DNA from: Sceloporus undulatus
Lineage: Eukaryota > Chordata > Lepidosauria > Squamata > Phrynosomatidae
Direction: 5' to 3'
Assembly: GCF_019175285.1 (NCBI RefSeq)
Contig: NC_056524.1
Span: forward strand, 169,296,662 to 169,360,661
DNA length: 64,000 bases
In this document: piece after piece, positions 14,201 through 22,571 of the stretch
How positions within the stretch are numbered: the stretch's first letter is position 1
Layout: each line of letters opens with the position of its first letter
The notes under the pieces: model-generated
Database searches by the model: none
What the model was told of the DNA's origin: nothing
Seen by the model: the letters and a program-made list of their open reading frames with translations, nothing else
Translations under genes and position numbers: made by a program

Positions 14201-17200
14201 TTTGCTGTTATGTTGTGATTAGGAAAATGCATTTTGCACCACAGTAACAAATCATGAATTTATACTCATTTAATCTGAACTTAATTTAGGGTTCTAGATT
14301 CACAATTTTGTGCAGCGTTATTCAGAAGTCATCCCCACTACTCATGGTGTCTTACAAATGTGCTTCGAATGTAGCTTAAGTGTGTTAAGTTTTTTATTTG
14401 GATATTTCATATAATGATGAAATGTATATTTCATTTCAGTGGATTTGTATATATTGAATTCTAAAATGTTTCATTTAGATCTTTGGATTCTGTTCCTCCA
14501 TCTGCCATTGACTACTTCCGACAGTCTGCTGAACGACTGATAGAGGAAAAGGGAGCAGTGGAAGCTCTGGCTGCAGCTCTGGCTCATATTTCAGGAGCCA
14601 CATCCATTGAGCAACGTTCTTTACTTAACTCTGATGCGGTAAATATAATGCTTCCATAGGCTCTCTAAGAATAACTTTACCTTTCTAACATTCCTGAAAT
14701 GATTCTCCTTGATTTGTATGACATAGGGAAGTTCCCACATACCTGCACACAATTGGTTCCATTCGTGTACTGGATGTTAGTATGCAAACATTTCATTTTG
14801 ACAATGAACCAGTGCAAAGTGGCCATTTTAACTGCAATTAAGGCCTAAATCCTGTTGTGAGCCTCAACTACATACACTACACTCATTGCATCAGTAGTAA
14901 TTTGGTAAATCAATATTTATACAAGCTTCACTGAACAATTGGCCTACTCTATTTTGAGACTAACAGTAGGATTCAAGCCCAAGAAATTGTGAAAGAGCAT
15001 GCTGAATCAGACCAAAGGTGTCTCTAATCTAGATTTTTATTTTCATAGTTCTGTGTAATTTTGATTGTGTGCATCATCTTGGCGGTACATTTTCTTTCTT
15101 ACTTACTACTTCCCTCCCTCCTCCCCAATAACCATTATATTAGAATAGGTAATAGTCTTTAATAGTACTTAATCAGGATTTCTGTTTAATGGGTATTTGA
15201 CACATGCTTAAGAATATGTCTATATAACTGCTTACTTACAGTCATTTTTATTGTAAACCTATGTTGCTTGGGTCTTTTGAAGGGTTATGTGACCATGAGA
15301 CTTCAGTGCTCAGTAGAAATGCACTCAATTGGCTATGCTTGGCGAGGTCTAAAAGAGCAGCTGGGTGAGGACATTGACAACAAAGTGTTCAGAATGCGTT
15401 TTCTCAAGGGGAAGACGGTAAGCAATATTCTTATCTATAGATTTTGTAGATATTCTTAATTCATTATTCTGTGGCATTTAATTGTCCTATGTTATCTGTT
15501 GTATGAAAAGGACAGGTTTGGAATGGAAAATCTAAAGTGACATCGGTAAGGTGTGAAGGAAGGTTTTTATAACTGTGAATCATGTTGTCATAGGATAGAT
15601 TTTGGAACCTATATTAGAGAAACTTAGGCCTGAATCACTGCTTAAGGCACTAGTACCAGTAATTCAGTCTTACAATATTTTCCAATAAGAACATTATTAG
15701 TAGTACTCCGGATTGATGTGAAAGAGAAGGATGAAGGCAGCTTGAAAGTTTAGAAACAATGATTTATATTATAAAAAGGAAAGGGGGAAAAAGAACTCTA
15801 GCAACACTTTCAAGACTGATCTATATTTTTGCACAGGATTTCATGGACATCAATCCACAACAAATATAAATACAAAAATATTTTATATTGTAATTCACCA
15901 ACAAATTATTTGACTTCTATTATTTATAAATCAACAATCTCTTGAGACAAAGCAGTAGTCTCTTTTATTCACAGCTCTGGAAAGCACTTTAGCATTACCC
16001 GTTCATGAACTAGATCAGTTGTCCCTGTTCTTATATTCTGACTCAATAACTTGTAGTAGGCATGTTTTAACAGAACAGGCATTTAGTACTAGAGCTTATC
16101 TGCTATGCTGTTTTAAAACATGTTAAATGTTATTTATTTTCTGGAGTATGTTTCAAGTTACTTTGTTTGGAGACTAATAGTGAATGCATTTCTTTTATGT
16201 TTAGGGTGTTTGTTTTGATATTCCTGTAGCTGAACTAAATAAAATGCAGGTGAGATATTACTACTTAATGGATGTTTATTTCTAAAGTACAGTGGTGCCT
16301 CGGGTTACGAAATTAATTCGTTCCGTGGCACCGTTCGTAACCCGAAAAGCCTTCGTAAGCCGAATTGCCATAGGCGCTAATGGGGAAAAGCCGCGATTCC
16401 GTGCGAAAAAGCCGAAAAAAGCACCAAAAGTTTTTTCGTAACCCGAAAAAACATTCGTAACCCGAAACAATAATTCCCTATGGGATTTTTTCGTATCCCG
16501 AAAATTTCGTAACCTGGGTATTTCGTATCCCGAGGTACCACTGTACTAACAAATACAAATTTGATGATCAAAATAATTGTAATTAAACTGGGGAGGAGGT
16601 ATTTGTATCGGTATTAAAACTCAGAATCTCAGTTATGCTGTAGACCTCACTAAACTCAGAAAGTCTGTCACAAGATTCCAATACATTTAGCAAGAATAAG
16701 TACAAATTAATTTTTTTAACTATTTTAAAATATTTAATAACAAGCCTTCTTTAAATGCACAAGTTTGCTATGCAGAAAAAGACAAGCCATATCCTAGCCA
16801 ATTCCCAGTGTGACCCTAATGTGAATTACCTCTTAATCTCAGATATTTCTATTATTTGTGTGCAGCTTCGACCCCTGTCAGACAGTCTATAAGTAGTTTT
16901 CAGTCATGACCATTCTAGTTAAATTACATAAAATATAGAGTATTTGCCTGTATGCTAAGGGGTAGGAAACTTCTTCTGTAGTTGTTATACTGCAGCATTT
17001 GTTTCCTTTCTCAGTTTTTTGGATTTTTTCCTTAGAATTCTTTCACTTTTCAGTCAGCTGAACAGAGTATGGTATAAATGTAAATTACTTCTGACCACAA
17101 AGTGAAAAGTAGATGAACAGTCTGCCCTCCATGGATTTAACCATCTTTGGACAGCAAGCCCGCGTTAAGGCGGTGGAGGAGGGAACATACAGGGGAGAAA

Positions 17201-19089
17201 GAGGAATAGGAAGGAGGCAGGAGGAAGGAAGAGGTGGGAGGAAGGAAGCGGATGCAGTGGAGGAGGCCAGTTGCCCACCCACCATCAGTGAGAGCCAGGT
17301 TGGAGGAAGGACGGACAAGGTGAATTCTGTTGTCCCTAATGGTGGTGTGGCTGCATGACCGCACCGCCATTGAGAATAATGCAGACTTGAGCATTTGTGG
17401 ATTTTAGTATCCACAAGGGGGTCCAGAACGAATCCCCTGTGGATATTGAGGCCGACTGTACAACGTTCAAAGACTAGTGATAAGAGTAGAAGGCATTTTT
17501 GTTTATGCCCATTCCATGTAAAGAATGCTTTCTTCAATGGAACCTGCCTGACCCCAACATTATCATCTTAGTGATGCCATGTTTAGACATTTTATCTACA
17601 CCTAGATATTTGATGGAGGCGACTGGCTAATTTAAAAATTTTAAATATTGCCATTACCCAATTATGCCTATGATTTTTTGGAGAGGAAATTTTATATTGT
17701 ATATTGTTACATAATTTTAAAATGTTTATACAGTTCGCCCTCTTCATATGTGGGGATCCGGTCCGGATCCCTCTGCATATGGGGAAAAACGCGTAAGCTC
17801 AAACCCCATTGGCTGCAATGGGGGAATGCTTATGTGTTTGGCGCGGTGCACGCGCCATGGGCGTGTGCACCATTCATTGCTGGGCGGCTTAACCTTCTGC
17901 ATAAGGTTAAAGCCGCGTATGGCGCAGGCGCTCTGTATATTTTAATTTTGAGATGCTGAATTCAGTCCTTTTTAGAAAAAAGTAAGACATGTTAATAGTT
18001 TATCAACCAAGTCACGTTAGTAAAATATTGATGAAAATAATTATCACTGCGGTAAAGTTTCAAAAGCAACAAAATGTACAAGATCACTCATCAACTTATT
18101 AGAAACATAGAATCATAGAGTTGGAAGATACCTGAAAGGCCATCCAGTCCAGACCCCTCCATGAAGGAATACCCAATCAAAGCACTCCCTATGACAGATG
18201 GCCATCCAGCCTCAGTTTACAGAGCTACAAAGGAGACTCTACCACACTCCAAGGGAGTGTATTCCACTATCAAACATCTCTTACTGTCAGGAAGTTATTC
18301 TTAATGTTTAGATGGAATCTCTTTTCCTGTAATTTGAACCCAATGCTCCGGGTCCTATTCTCTGGAGCTGCAGAAGAGAAACTTGCTCCATTTTCAGTAT
18401 GACATCCTTTCAAATATTTAAACAGGGATCACTTTTTAGCAGTTTCTTCTCCGGGGCTAAACATACTCAGCTCCCTAAAGTCACTCCACATAGGGCATGG
18501 TTACCAGACCTTTCACCATTTTGGTCACCATCCTCTGGACACACTCCAGCTTGTCAACATCCTTTTTGAATTGTGGTGCCCAGAATTGAACACAGTATTC
18601 TAGGCGAGGCCTGACCTAAGCAGAATTAGACCCAGTCAACAGAAAGCTAGGCCAAATGAAAATATTATAATTGCTTGCCTTTGAGGATTACTTTGGGGAC
18701 TTCTGGGCAAGCACTAAGGGAGCTAAATTCATCTTTCATTTCAGTGAAAAATGTCTGAGTGTAATCCAAAGTGTTTATATTTTATTATTTTCTGTAATGA
18801 TAGTAAATATTGGTTGCACCAAGAGGCAATTAAGATGACAAAAAAACTTGTTTTTTATTAGCAAACCTGGCAAGACACAAGACGCTGGCAACTCTCAGTG
18901 GCAACAGAATTACCTGAGCTTGAAGAATCACCCAATGAAGGTGGCCGAGGTGGTGGCGGCGGCGGCTCTGATTTCAGGAATGGGAGACGAGGTGGTGGCT
19001 CCAACTTCAGAAATGGAAGACGAGGTGGCGGCAGGAACGACAGATTCAGAAACAGGGGCCAAAAACGAAGCTTTGACCGGGCATTTTGA
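1969..19089 (+). CDS. DDX21: DDX21, nucleolar DEAD-box RNA helicase (lacks exon 1, 14 coding exons seen)
   Basis: This is an ATP-dependent RNA helicase of the Gu/DDX21-DDX50 family, known to act in the nucleolus in rRNA transcription and processing. The fourteen exons join in frame to 678 residues plus stop (human is about 783, so the first exon lies left of the window). Numbering from the first visible codon: lysine-rich N-terminal region 1-110; Q motif FPVQ 119-122; motif I ARTGTGKT 139-146; PTRELA (Ia); TPGRI 224-228; DEVD 248-251 (this family's form of DEAD); SAT 284-286; [10 protein letters not shown] (IV); [10 protein letters not shown] (V); [10 protein letters not shown] (VI); a GUCT domain from about 540 to 640; and an RGG-type tail ending [13 protein letters not shown]50 is the close paralogue. 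The C-terminus ([15 protein letters not shown]) and the adjacent KIFBP favour DDX21. All introns are GT-AG. Confidence 0.95.
3021..3096 (+). CDS. DDX21: DDX21 exon: linker before the helicase core
   Basis: The acceptor is AATCCAACAG and the donor is AAAAG|GTATAT. It is 76 nt and ends in phase 1. It encodes [20 protein letters not shown] and onward, matching the acidic linker and the SNF-I-S block that precede the Q motif in DDX21/DDX50. Confidence 0.9.
3982..4199. mobile_element. Palindromic MITE ('cag-AAATAATCCAG' family)
   Basis: The ends are inverted copies: GCTGAATCTGCACTACAGAA and CCTGCAGAGTGGATGTAGCC. The family also occurs at 13600, 23530-24270, 27818 and 43970. No coding capacity; superfamily not assigned, though the ~220-bp fold-back form suggests a hAT-type MITE. 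Confidence 0.7.
4579..4757 (+). CDS. DDX21: DDX21 exon: Q motif and Walker A
   Basis: The acceptor is TTTCTACAG and the donor is AAAG|GTAATG. It encodes [14 protein letters not shown] and [19 protein letters not shown], which bind adenine and phosphate. It starts inside a codon split with the preceding exon and ends in phase 0. Confidence 0.95.
4758..6313. other. DDX21 intron
   Basis: It is unique AT-rich sequence except for the L2-like LINE tail at 5495-5876. Confidence 0.6.
5495..5876 (-). mobile_element. L2-like LINE 3' end
   Basis: On the minus strand it ends in an (ATT)n tail. It shares GACGGTTCCCTGCCCTCA and CTAAAAGACACGACACAAAA with the LINE at 56370-58200. It holds an internal duplication with an ~83-bp period (units at 5723 and 5806). 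Confidence 0.8.
6314..6431 (+). CDS. DDX21: DDX21 exon: motif Ia (PTRELA)
   Basis: The acceptor ATTATTTAG is short in pyrimidines. The donor is CAGT|GTAAGA. It encodes [18 protein letters not shown] and a Cys-Phe-Tyr-Gly-Gly stretch (motif GG). It is 118 nt and ends in phase 1. Confidence 0.94.
6455..6545 (+). repeat. SINE tail fragment
   Basis: ATCAACAGGCAACTTGAAGG and the (CA)n tail match the 3' end of the 5S-headed SINE. The 5' part is missing. Confidence 0.55.
6866..7635 (-). mobile_element. L2-like LINE, 5'-truncated, with RT C-terminal region
   Basis: On the minus strand the frame at 7112-7489 reads [20 protein letters not shown] and [20 protein letters not shown], the conserved region after the reverse transcriptase in L2-clade LINEs. 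Its 3' end is the TTATTTATATACCGCTTT block near 6890. A GT/AT microsatellite lies at 7050-7086. Confidence 0.85.
8194..8379 (+). CDS. DDX21: DDX21 exon: motifs Ib and II (DEVD)
   Basis: The acceptor is CTTCTTTTAG and the donor is AAAAAG|GTAAAT. It encodes [20 protein letters not shown] and [24 protein letters not shown] in place of DEAD is normal for DDX21. Confidence 0.95.
8419..8735. mobile_element. Tigger-like MITE, right end unclear
   Basis: It starts CAGTTGCCCCTCAGTATCCG after a TA (8417-8418) and has the GCCATC-rich body seen in the copies at 17118 and 53122. No matching right terminus is visible. Confidence 0.6.
9191..9336 (+). CDS. DDX21: DDX21 exon: motif III (SAT)
   Basis: The acceptor is TTTTGTTAAAG and the donor is GAA|GTAAGT. 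It encodes [20 protein letters not shown] and [22 protein letters not shown] couples ATP hydrolysis to unwinding in the family. Confidence 0.95.
9489..9638 (+). CDS. DDX21: DDX21 exon: motif IV
   Basis: The acceptor is TTTTCCAACAG and the donor is CAG|GTACAA. It encodes 50 residues including [20 protein letters not shown] and [18 protein letters not shown], the start of the second RecA-like lobe. Confidence 0.95.
9755..9960. repeat. GC-rich nonautonomous repeat
   Basis: A GC-rich island in an AT-rich intron, with GGGCACCTCC and GGCTTCCAGGCAC blocks. It resembles the copies at 11603, 46536 and 55786. Termini are not clear. Confidence 0.45.
10314..10516. mobile_element. Tigger-like MITE with TA target sites
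   Basis: The left end is CAATGTCCCCATGTCATACG and the right end is an inverted form, CTTATGTGGGGGATC on the minus strand. TA lies at 10312-10313 and 10517-10518. Confidence 0.7.
11051..11212 (+). CDS. DDX21: DDX21 exon: motif V
   Basis: The acceptor is TTATACTTAG and the donor is AAG|GTAAAT. It encodes [32 protein letters not shown] and VIQSSPPK, which is motif V and its flanks. It is 162 nt, phase 0 at both ends. Confidence 0.95.
11603..11898. mobile_element. GC-rich MITE with inverted ends
   Basis: The left end GGGGCTGTGCAGACGGCCCC is mirrored by GGCCAGTCTGCACAGAGCC on the right. No coding capacity. Confidence 0.6.
12039..12253 (+). repeat. tRNA-derived SINE, near full length
   Basis: The A-box region GTCTGGTGTAGAGG and B-box region GTGGTTCAAATCTCTG of a tRNA promoter are followed by GAGGAAGGCAATGGCAACCC and a CACACAGCAACAACAAG tail. 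Imperfect flanking repeats (AAATCTAAACCTG / AAGTCTAAACTTG) look like an aged target duplication. Confidence 0.85.
12331..12450 (+). CDS. DDX21: DDX21 exon: motif VI
   Basis: The acceptor is ATTTGTAAAG and the donor is GCG|GTAATT. It encodes [20 protein letters not shown], the arginine-finger motif VI, then [20 protein letters not shown]. Phase 0 at both ends. Confidence 0.95.
12667..12740 (+). CDS. DDX21: DDX21 exon: end of helicase lobe 2
   Basis: The acceptor is CCAATTTCAG and the donor is ATCAA|GTATGT. It is 74 nt, ending in phase 2, and encodes [20 protein letters not shown]. Confidence 0.93.
13215..13365 (-). repeat. LINE 3' end
   Basis: An (AATA)n run is followed by TTTATTTATATACCGCCCTT and GGGCGGTGTACAA, the squamate LINE 3' end read on the minus strand. 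Confidence 0.6.
13600..13802. mobile_element. Palindromic MITE, family of 3982
   Basis: The ends TACTGCAGAAATAATCCAG and CTGGATTATTTTTGCAGTA are inverted copies. The CACTGATCCAGGGCAGTTAA block faces its mirror GCCCTGGTTCAGTG. Confidence 0.75.
14479..14638 (+). CDS. DDX21: DDX21 exon: helical region before GUCT
   Basis: The acceptor is TTTCATTTAG and the donor is GCG|GTAAAT. It encodes [20 protein letters not shown] and [20 protein letters not shown], a dimerisation-type helical segment typical of the DDX21/DDX50 branch. Confidence 0.95.
14639..15282. other. DDX21 intron, nothing recognised
   Basis: AT-rich unique sequence. I see no repeat or coding signal. Confidence 0.6.
15283..15417 (+). 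CDS. DDX21: DDX21 exon: GUCT domain, first part
   Basis: The acceptor is TCTTTTGAAG and the donor is ACG|GTAAGC. It encodes [20 protein letters not shown] and a following [13 protein letters not shown], recognisable as the RNA-binding GUCT fold. Confidence 0.94.
15418..16204. other. DDX21 intron, nothing recognised
   Basis: AT-rich unique sequence without a recognised repeat. Confidence 0.6.
16205..16249 (+). CDS. DDX21: DDX21 micro-exon: GUCT domain, middle
   Basis: This 45-nt exon encodes [15 protein letters not shown]. The acceptor is TTATGTTTAG and the donor is CAG|GTGAGA. It corresponds to the human GVCFDVPTA segment and keeps phase 0, so skipping it would preserve the frame while deleting a GUCT strand. 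Confidence 0.93.
16290..16543 (-). mobile_element. 254-bp TA-flanked MITE, 'GGGTTACGAAA' family
   Basis: The ends are CAGTGGTGCCTCGGGTTACG and its inverted copy CGAGGTACCACTG, with TA on both sides (16288-16289, 16544-16545). GTAACCCGAAA recurs inside. It is the same length as, and inverted relative to, the copy at 48865. Terminal CAGTG and TA point to Tc1/mariner-Tigger type. Confidence 0.85.
17118..17458. mobile_element. Tigger-like MITE
   Basis: CAGTCTGCCCTCCATGGATT at the left faces ATATTGAGGCCGACTG and TA at the right. A GGA-rich tract fills the middle, as in the larger copy at 53122. Confidence 0.75.
17731..17935. mobile_element. Tigger-like MITE with TA target sites
   Basis: CAGTTCGCCCTCTTCATATG at the left and a right end GGCGCTCTG, with TA at 17729-17730 and 17936-17937. 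The body is GC-rich with CGCGGTGCACGCG. Confidence 0.75.
18104..18628 (-). mobile_element. CR1 LINE 3' end
   Basis: Read on the minus strand it ends in the CR1-type ATTCTATGAT repeat. On the plus strand, CATAGAATCATAGAGTTGGA, CTCCTCTGGACACACTCCAG-like and TTGTGGTGCCCAGAATTGAA blocks match the well-known CR1 terminal region. It is 5'-truncated in the intron before the last DDX21 exon. Confidence 0.85.
18862..19089 (+). CDS. DDX21: DDX21 last coding exon: end of GUCT and RGG-type tail
   Basis: The acceptor is TTTTTTATTAG. It encodes [20 protein letters not shown] and then a Gly/Arg tail with two near-identical FRNGRRGGG units, ending [10 protein letters not shown] and TGA. Human DDX21 has FRGQR-type repeats here. 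The repeat sequence differs but the GQKRSF terminus is kept. Confidence 0.94.
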   Translation, partial: QTWQDTRRWQLSVATELPELEESPNEGGRGGGGGGSDFRNGRRGGGSNFRNGRRGGGRNDRFRNRGQKRSFDRAF

Positions 19090-19260
19090 TCATTTGCTAC
19101 CATCAAATATAATTGGGACTAGCTTTGTTGTTTTATCAGAAGTAAAGTTGATTTACACTTTTCTTGTGTGCCTTTTTTACCAACTTGGTTTTATCTTATT
19201 CATACATTTCTGGTTGCAGAACTCACATATTAAAATGTCCTAATGTTAATTCATTGCACA
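19090..19260 (+). other. DDX21: Start of DDX21 3' untranslated region
   Basis: Sequence after the DDX21 stop is AT-rich and non-repetitive. An ATTAAA hexamer lies at 19229-19234. No canonical AATAAA follows closely, so the real 3' end may lie further downstream; the extent given is only a guess. Confidence 0.35.
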
Positions 19261-20024
19261 GTTTTAAACAACAGGAAACAAAGGGTTTTTTTAAACAAGC
19301 AAAACACTCCCAACAGATAATGGGGGTGGAGGGGACTCCATATTGTATTGCCTATAGGCTTCTGTTTTTCTGCATCCCTTATGGTTTTAAAGGTACTGTT
19401 TACTGTCTTACTGGCACTATTTTGATCATCTGTTTGGAGTTTTCTTTTCTCCCTTGCATAGGCTTAGACAGAAGTATGGCTCTGCAATTTGTCATCTTGT
19501 CACTAGAATAACAAACCAAGACAGTATCTGGTGCTGCTAAAATTATTATGAGTGCTCAAAGTTTTTATATGTTATAGAGGTAAAGTGGTAGGAGGAAGAA
19601 GCTTAAAACATCTTACGTTTATGGCTATGGAGCCAACCATGTTGTCAAACCCTTCATACCTGAAACAGCACAAACCTTTGTCTGGATGGACTTGATAGAT
19701 TTATAACACTAAACATTAATGGAATGACACTTCAGAATCTGATACTACATGCTGAAACAAAGCTAGCAATATGGGTAATTCTTGGGTTTTTCAGTAAGAG
19801 AAAACATATCACTTGAACTATTAACTTTGAATTTTCCAACAACTTTGTAAGAAAACTGAGGTAACATTTTAGTTACTCCTGCCTCCTTTCAGTGTGTGGA
19901 ATTTTTAAAAATGAGATGACGCTTACAGAAATACTGTCTAACCCCATACAGTGAGCTGCAACAGCTGTGGGGAGACTGGTGTTTGTAAGGCAATGGAACA
20001 TGTGAAGTAGAAGGCTTTCATGGC

Positions 20025-20215
20025 TGGCATCCATAGTTTTGTGTGGGTTTTTTGGACTATGTGGCCATGTTCTAGAAGAGTTTATTCCTGACGTTTCGCC
20101 AGTATCTGTGGCTGGCATCCATCCACAGATGCTAGCCACAGATGCTGGCAAAACGTCAGGAATAAACTTCTAGAACATGGCCACATAGCCCGAAAAACCC
20201 ACAAAAAAACCTATC
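20025..20215. mobile_element. Inverted pair of Penelope-like termini with hammerhead half-motifs
   Basis: Two arms of about 85 bp (ATGTGGCCATGTTCTAGAAG ... TTTATTCCTGACGTTTCGCC) face each other around 20118. On the minus strand the left arm has stem II (GCCAG...CTGGC) plus GAAACGTC. On the plus strand the right arm has the same with CAAAACGTC. The CTGANGA box is lost at the junction. Confidence 0.6.
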
Positions 20216-20585
20216 AACAGAACATGTCGCTTAATATTTTCAAATATCCGTATCTGAGAAGTTGCTTTTTGTGTAGGCAGGCAGATGATAAATTAATTCA
20301 AATGGTAAATATCTGAACAATTTACATTAGAGTGACATGGATTTCTGGCACAAAAGTTATTTAGTAATAACATTCTTTCCTGGCCAACAGCTATAATAAT
20401 AATGCTGAAGTGCAGAATAGTACCCAGGAGTGGCTTTTTGTGTGGAAGAACTATGAGCATCAGTTACTTCTGGTTCTCAAGTTCCTAGGTAACCATTTCA
20501 TGTGTGTTACCTTTTGTACCCTGCTCCAATTGATGGATTGTGGATTTCCAGTCCAAAAGCAATTGTACAAGTCCACTGCACCTTT

Positions 20586-20705
20586 GTTGGGTGCCTTCAA
20601 GATGTTTCTGACTTACTGAGACCCTAAGGCAAACCTATCATGAGATTTTCCTATAATTTTTTTTTTTAGAAGGGATTTGCCTTTACCATCTGTGGCTGAG
20701 TGACC
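20586..20705 (-). repeat. SINE, partial
   Basis: GTGCCTTCAAGATGTTTCTG and CCTAAGGCAAACCTATCATG on the plus strand are the minus-strand SINE 3' half. The tRNA head is lost. Confidence 0.7.
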
Positions 20706-21363
20706 ACATACCTTTATTCAGAGGCAGAGCCATGTTAATCTGGTTTGAAATTTCAGTATGCAAAGGGAATTTGTAGCACCTTTGAGACTGAGCAAAAGAA
20801 GTACAGTATGATAAATTTTTGTAGACTTGAGAGCTGAAACTCAAGCAATAAGGTGGTTTCACCCTGTTTTGCTTAAATGATATGTGTAGCCAACATGGGA
20901 GGAATCTGTGATGAAGTCATGCTTTAGGGCTAAACACGAGCAATATAACCCTGGTTTGCACCAAAGCAAGATGGAAAGTGAACTATTGCACCAGCATGCA
21001 GACTGCTCTCCAGGGCAGAGACAAGGAAGGGTAAGGTGCTGCACCATTGCACATGCAGACAAGTGGTCAGCTGCACCATCATCCCAATGCACACCATGAA
21101 GCAAAATGATGGCCAACAGTACAGGGTGTGTGGAAACTAGTGGGTTTAACCATAACATTAACAAATAGGGGGCCATGGGGAAGGGGTGGAAAGGGCATAT
21201 ACAGAAGGTCTCCATGATTATGCTGTGACGGTGTCATTAAACACACCAATGTGCTGTACATGTGGTCAATCACTTGTGCAATCAAGTGGCCAGGTGTACC
21301 CATGAATGCCATTTTGGCAGGTCCATCCTTAAGCCGCAAACAAGTTTGAAGGCACACAACAGA

Positions 21364-21500
21364 GTATGTAGAGAGATCTTGTAGCACCCTTGAGACTTAA
21401 CTGAAGAAGTTGACAGCATGAGCTTTCATACAATTTCTTCAATTAGTCTCAAAGGTGATACAAGATCTCTCTACATACTGATTCTACACACTAATATGGC
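21364..21500. repeat. Inverted repeat of a second Penelope-like terminus
   Basis: TATGTAGAGAGATCTTGTAG on the left mirrors ACAAGATCTCTCTACATA on the right. The AGCATGAGCTTTC block of the family lies between. Confidence 0.6.
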
Positions 21501-21714
21501 TATATATTTGAATTCATCAACAGAGTAGTGAGTGTACTTGTCTTCCTAGTGTTTTGGACTTCAGCTCTTGGCTAAGGGTCTTGGATTCTGGGAGACAAAT
21601 TCCAAAACATCTGGAAGGTCAGAGTTTATAAATCACTGCCCCAGAGGTTGCTATTCGATTATCATTCCCACTACCCTTTTCCAGCAGAGTGGTGGAAAAT
21701 GCACTCTTAATCTG

Positions 21715-21825
21715 TTGCAAATTTCCAGAGCTTCACTGGCTTCTTCATCATCAGGCAAAGGTGTTTAAAAATCATACAGGAGAAAGAAAATGACGATGTG
21801 AGTCATAGGCCTGTATTTTACCAAG
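21715..21825 (-). repeat. Penelope-like terminus, GAAGCCAGT family
   Basis: The minus strand reads CCTGATGATGAAGAAGCCAG and then GGAAATTTGC, a relic of the CTGATGA...GAAA arrangement with a 3-bp insertion. Confidence 0.5.
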
Positions 21826-21827
21826 AT

Positions 21828-21880
21828 ATTTATTTATTTATTTACGGTATTTATACCCCACTTTTCAGCCCTTCAGTTGA
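21828..21880 (-). repeat. LINE 3' end fragment
   Basis: ATTTATTTATTTATTTACGG followed by TATTTATACCCCACTTTTCAG, the short LINE terminal block in minus orientation. Confidence 0.5.
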
Positions 21881-22090
21881 GATGGTATGGAGGGGTATTC
21901 ATGCAGACAGGCCACTCAATACCATCTGAAGTGAGAACAACATTATCTTGACAAAATGCAGGCTTGTGACTAACACTGTCATATTTCTTAATCCCTTTGC
22001 CTAACGAAGAAGCCAGTGGAGCTTCCAAAGCTTGCAGCATATATTTTGTGCATTTTGGATGGCTCCATAAAAACATCACTATTTTGTAGA
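21880..22090 (+). repeat. Penelope-like terminus, GAAGCCAGT family
   Basis: Shares GACAAAATGCAGGCTTGTGA, TAACACTGTCATA and GAAGAAGCCAGTGGAGCTTC with the copy at 48360-48545. The hammerhead boxes are decayed (CTAACGA, CAAA). Confidence 0.55.
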
Positions 22091-22237
22091 CTTTGGATTT
22101 TGCACATGAGGCAATGTGGTGTGGTAGTTCAAGCAAGGTGACCAGATGTCTTATTTTTCCCAGGACATGTCCTACATACATTTCAGCCATCTGCCCAGGA
22201 GGAATTCCACAATGTCCTCCATTTTGAGCATGACTAA

Positions 22238-22385
22238 GAAGTATGAATGTTTAGTTTTTTTGTGGGTGTTTTGGACTATATGTGGCCGTGTTCTGGAAGA
22301 GTTTATTCCTGACGTTTTGCCAGCATCTGTGGCTGAGAATGGCAAAACATCAGGAATAATCTCTTCCAGAACATGGCTCCACTCT
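22238..22385. mobile_element. Inverted Penelope-like termini
   Basis: TTCTGGAAGAGTTTATTCCT with GACGTTTTGCCAGCATCTGT faces AAAACATCAGGAATAATCTC and TTCCAGAACATGG. Same family as 20025 but with more decay. Confidence 0.6.
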
Positions 22386-22439
22386 GAGCCTTGGCAGTTA
22401 AAGGGGGACCAAACTGGGCTATTTCTCCAGTGTGGATGC

Positions 22440-22529
22440 AGCCGCCTAACTGAAAGAAAGAAATAGGCAGCCTGAGCTTTGGTAGACATCAGTCTACTTC
22501 TTCAGATGCATTTGGATATAATAATAATA

Positions 22530-22571
<42 letters not shown>

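Larger units (their letters stand above)
12741..14478. other. DDX21 intron
   Basis: It holds a LINE tail at 13215-13360 and a MITE at 13600-13802. The rest is unique AT-rich sequence with nothing I recognise. Confidence 0.6.

Noticed and set aside
18848-19243. 131-codon frame rich in Ala/Glu overlapping the last DDX21 exon
   Set aside because: It is the +1 shadow of the Gly/Arg-rich DDX21 tail.
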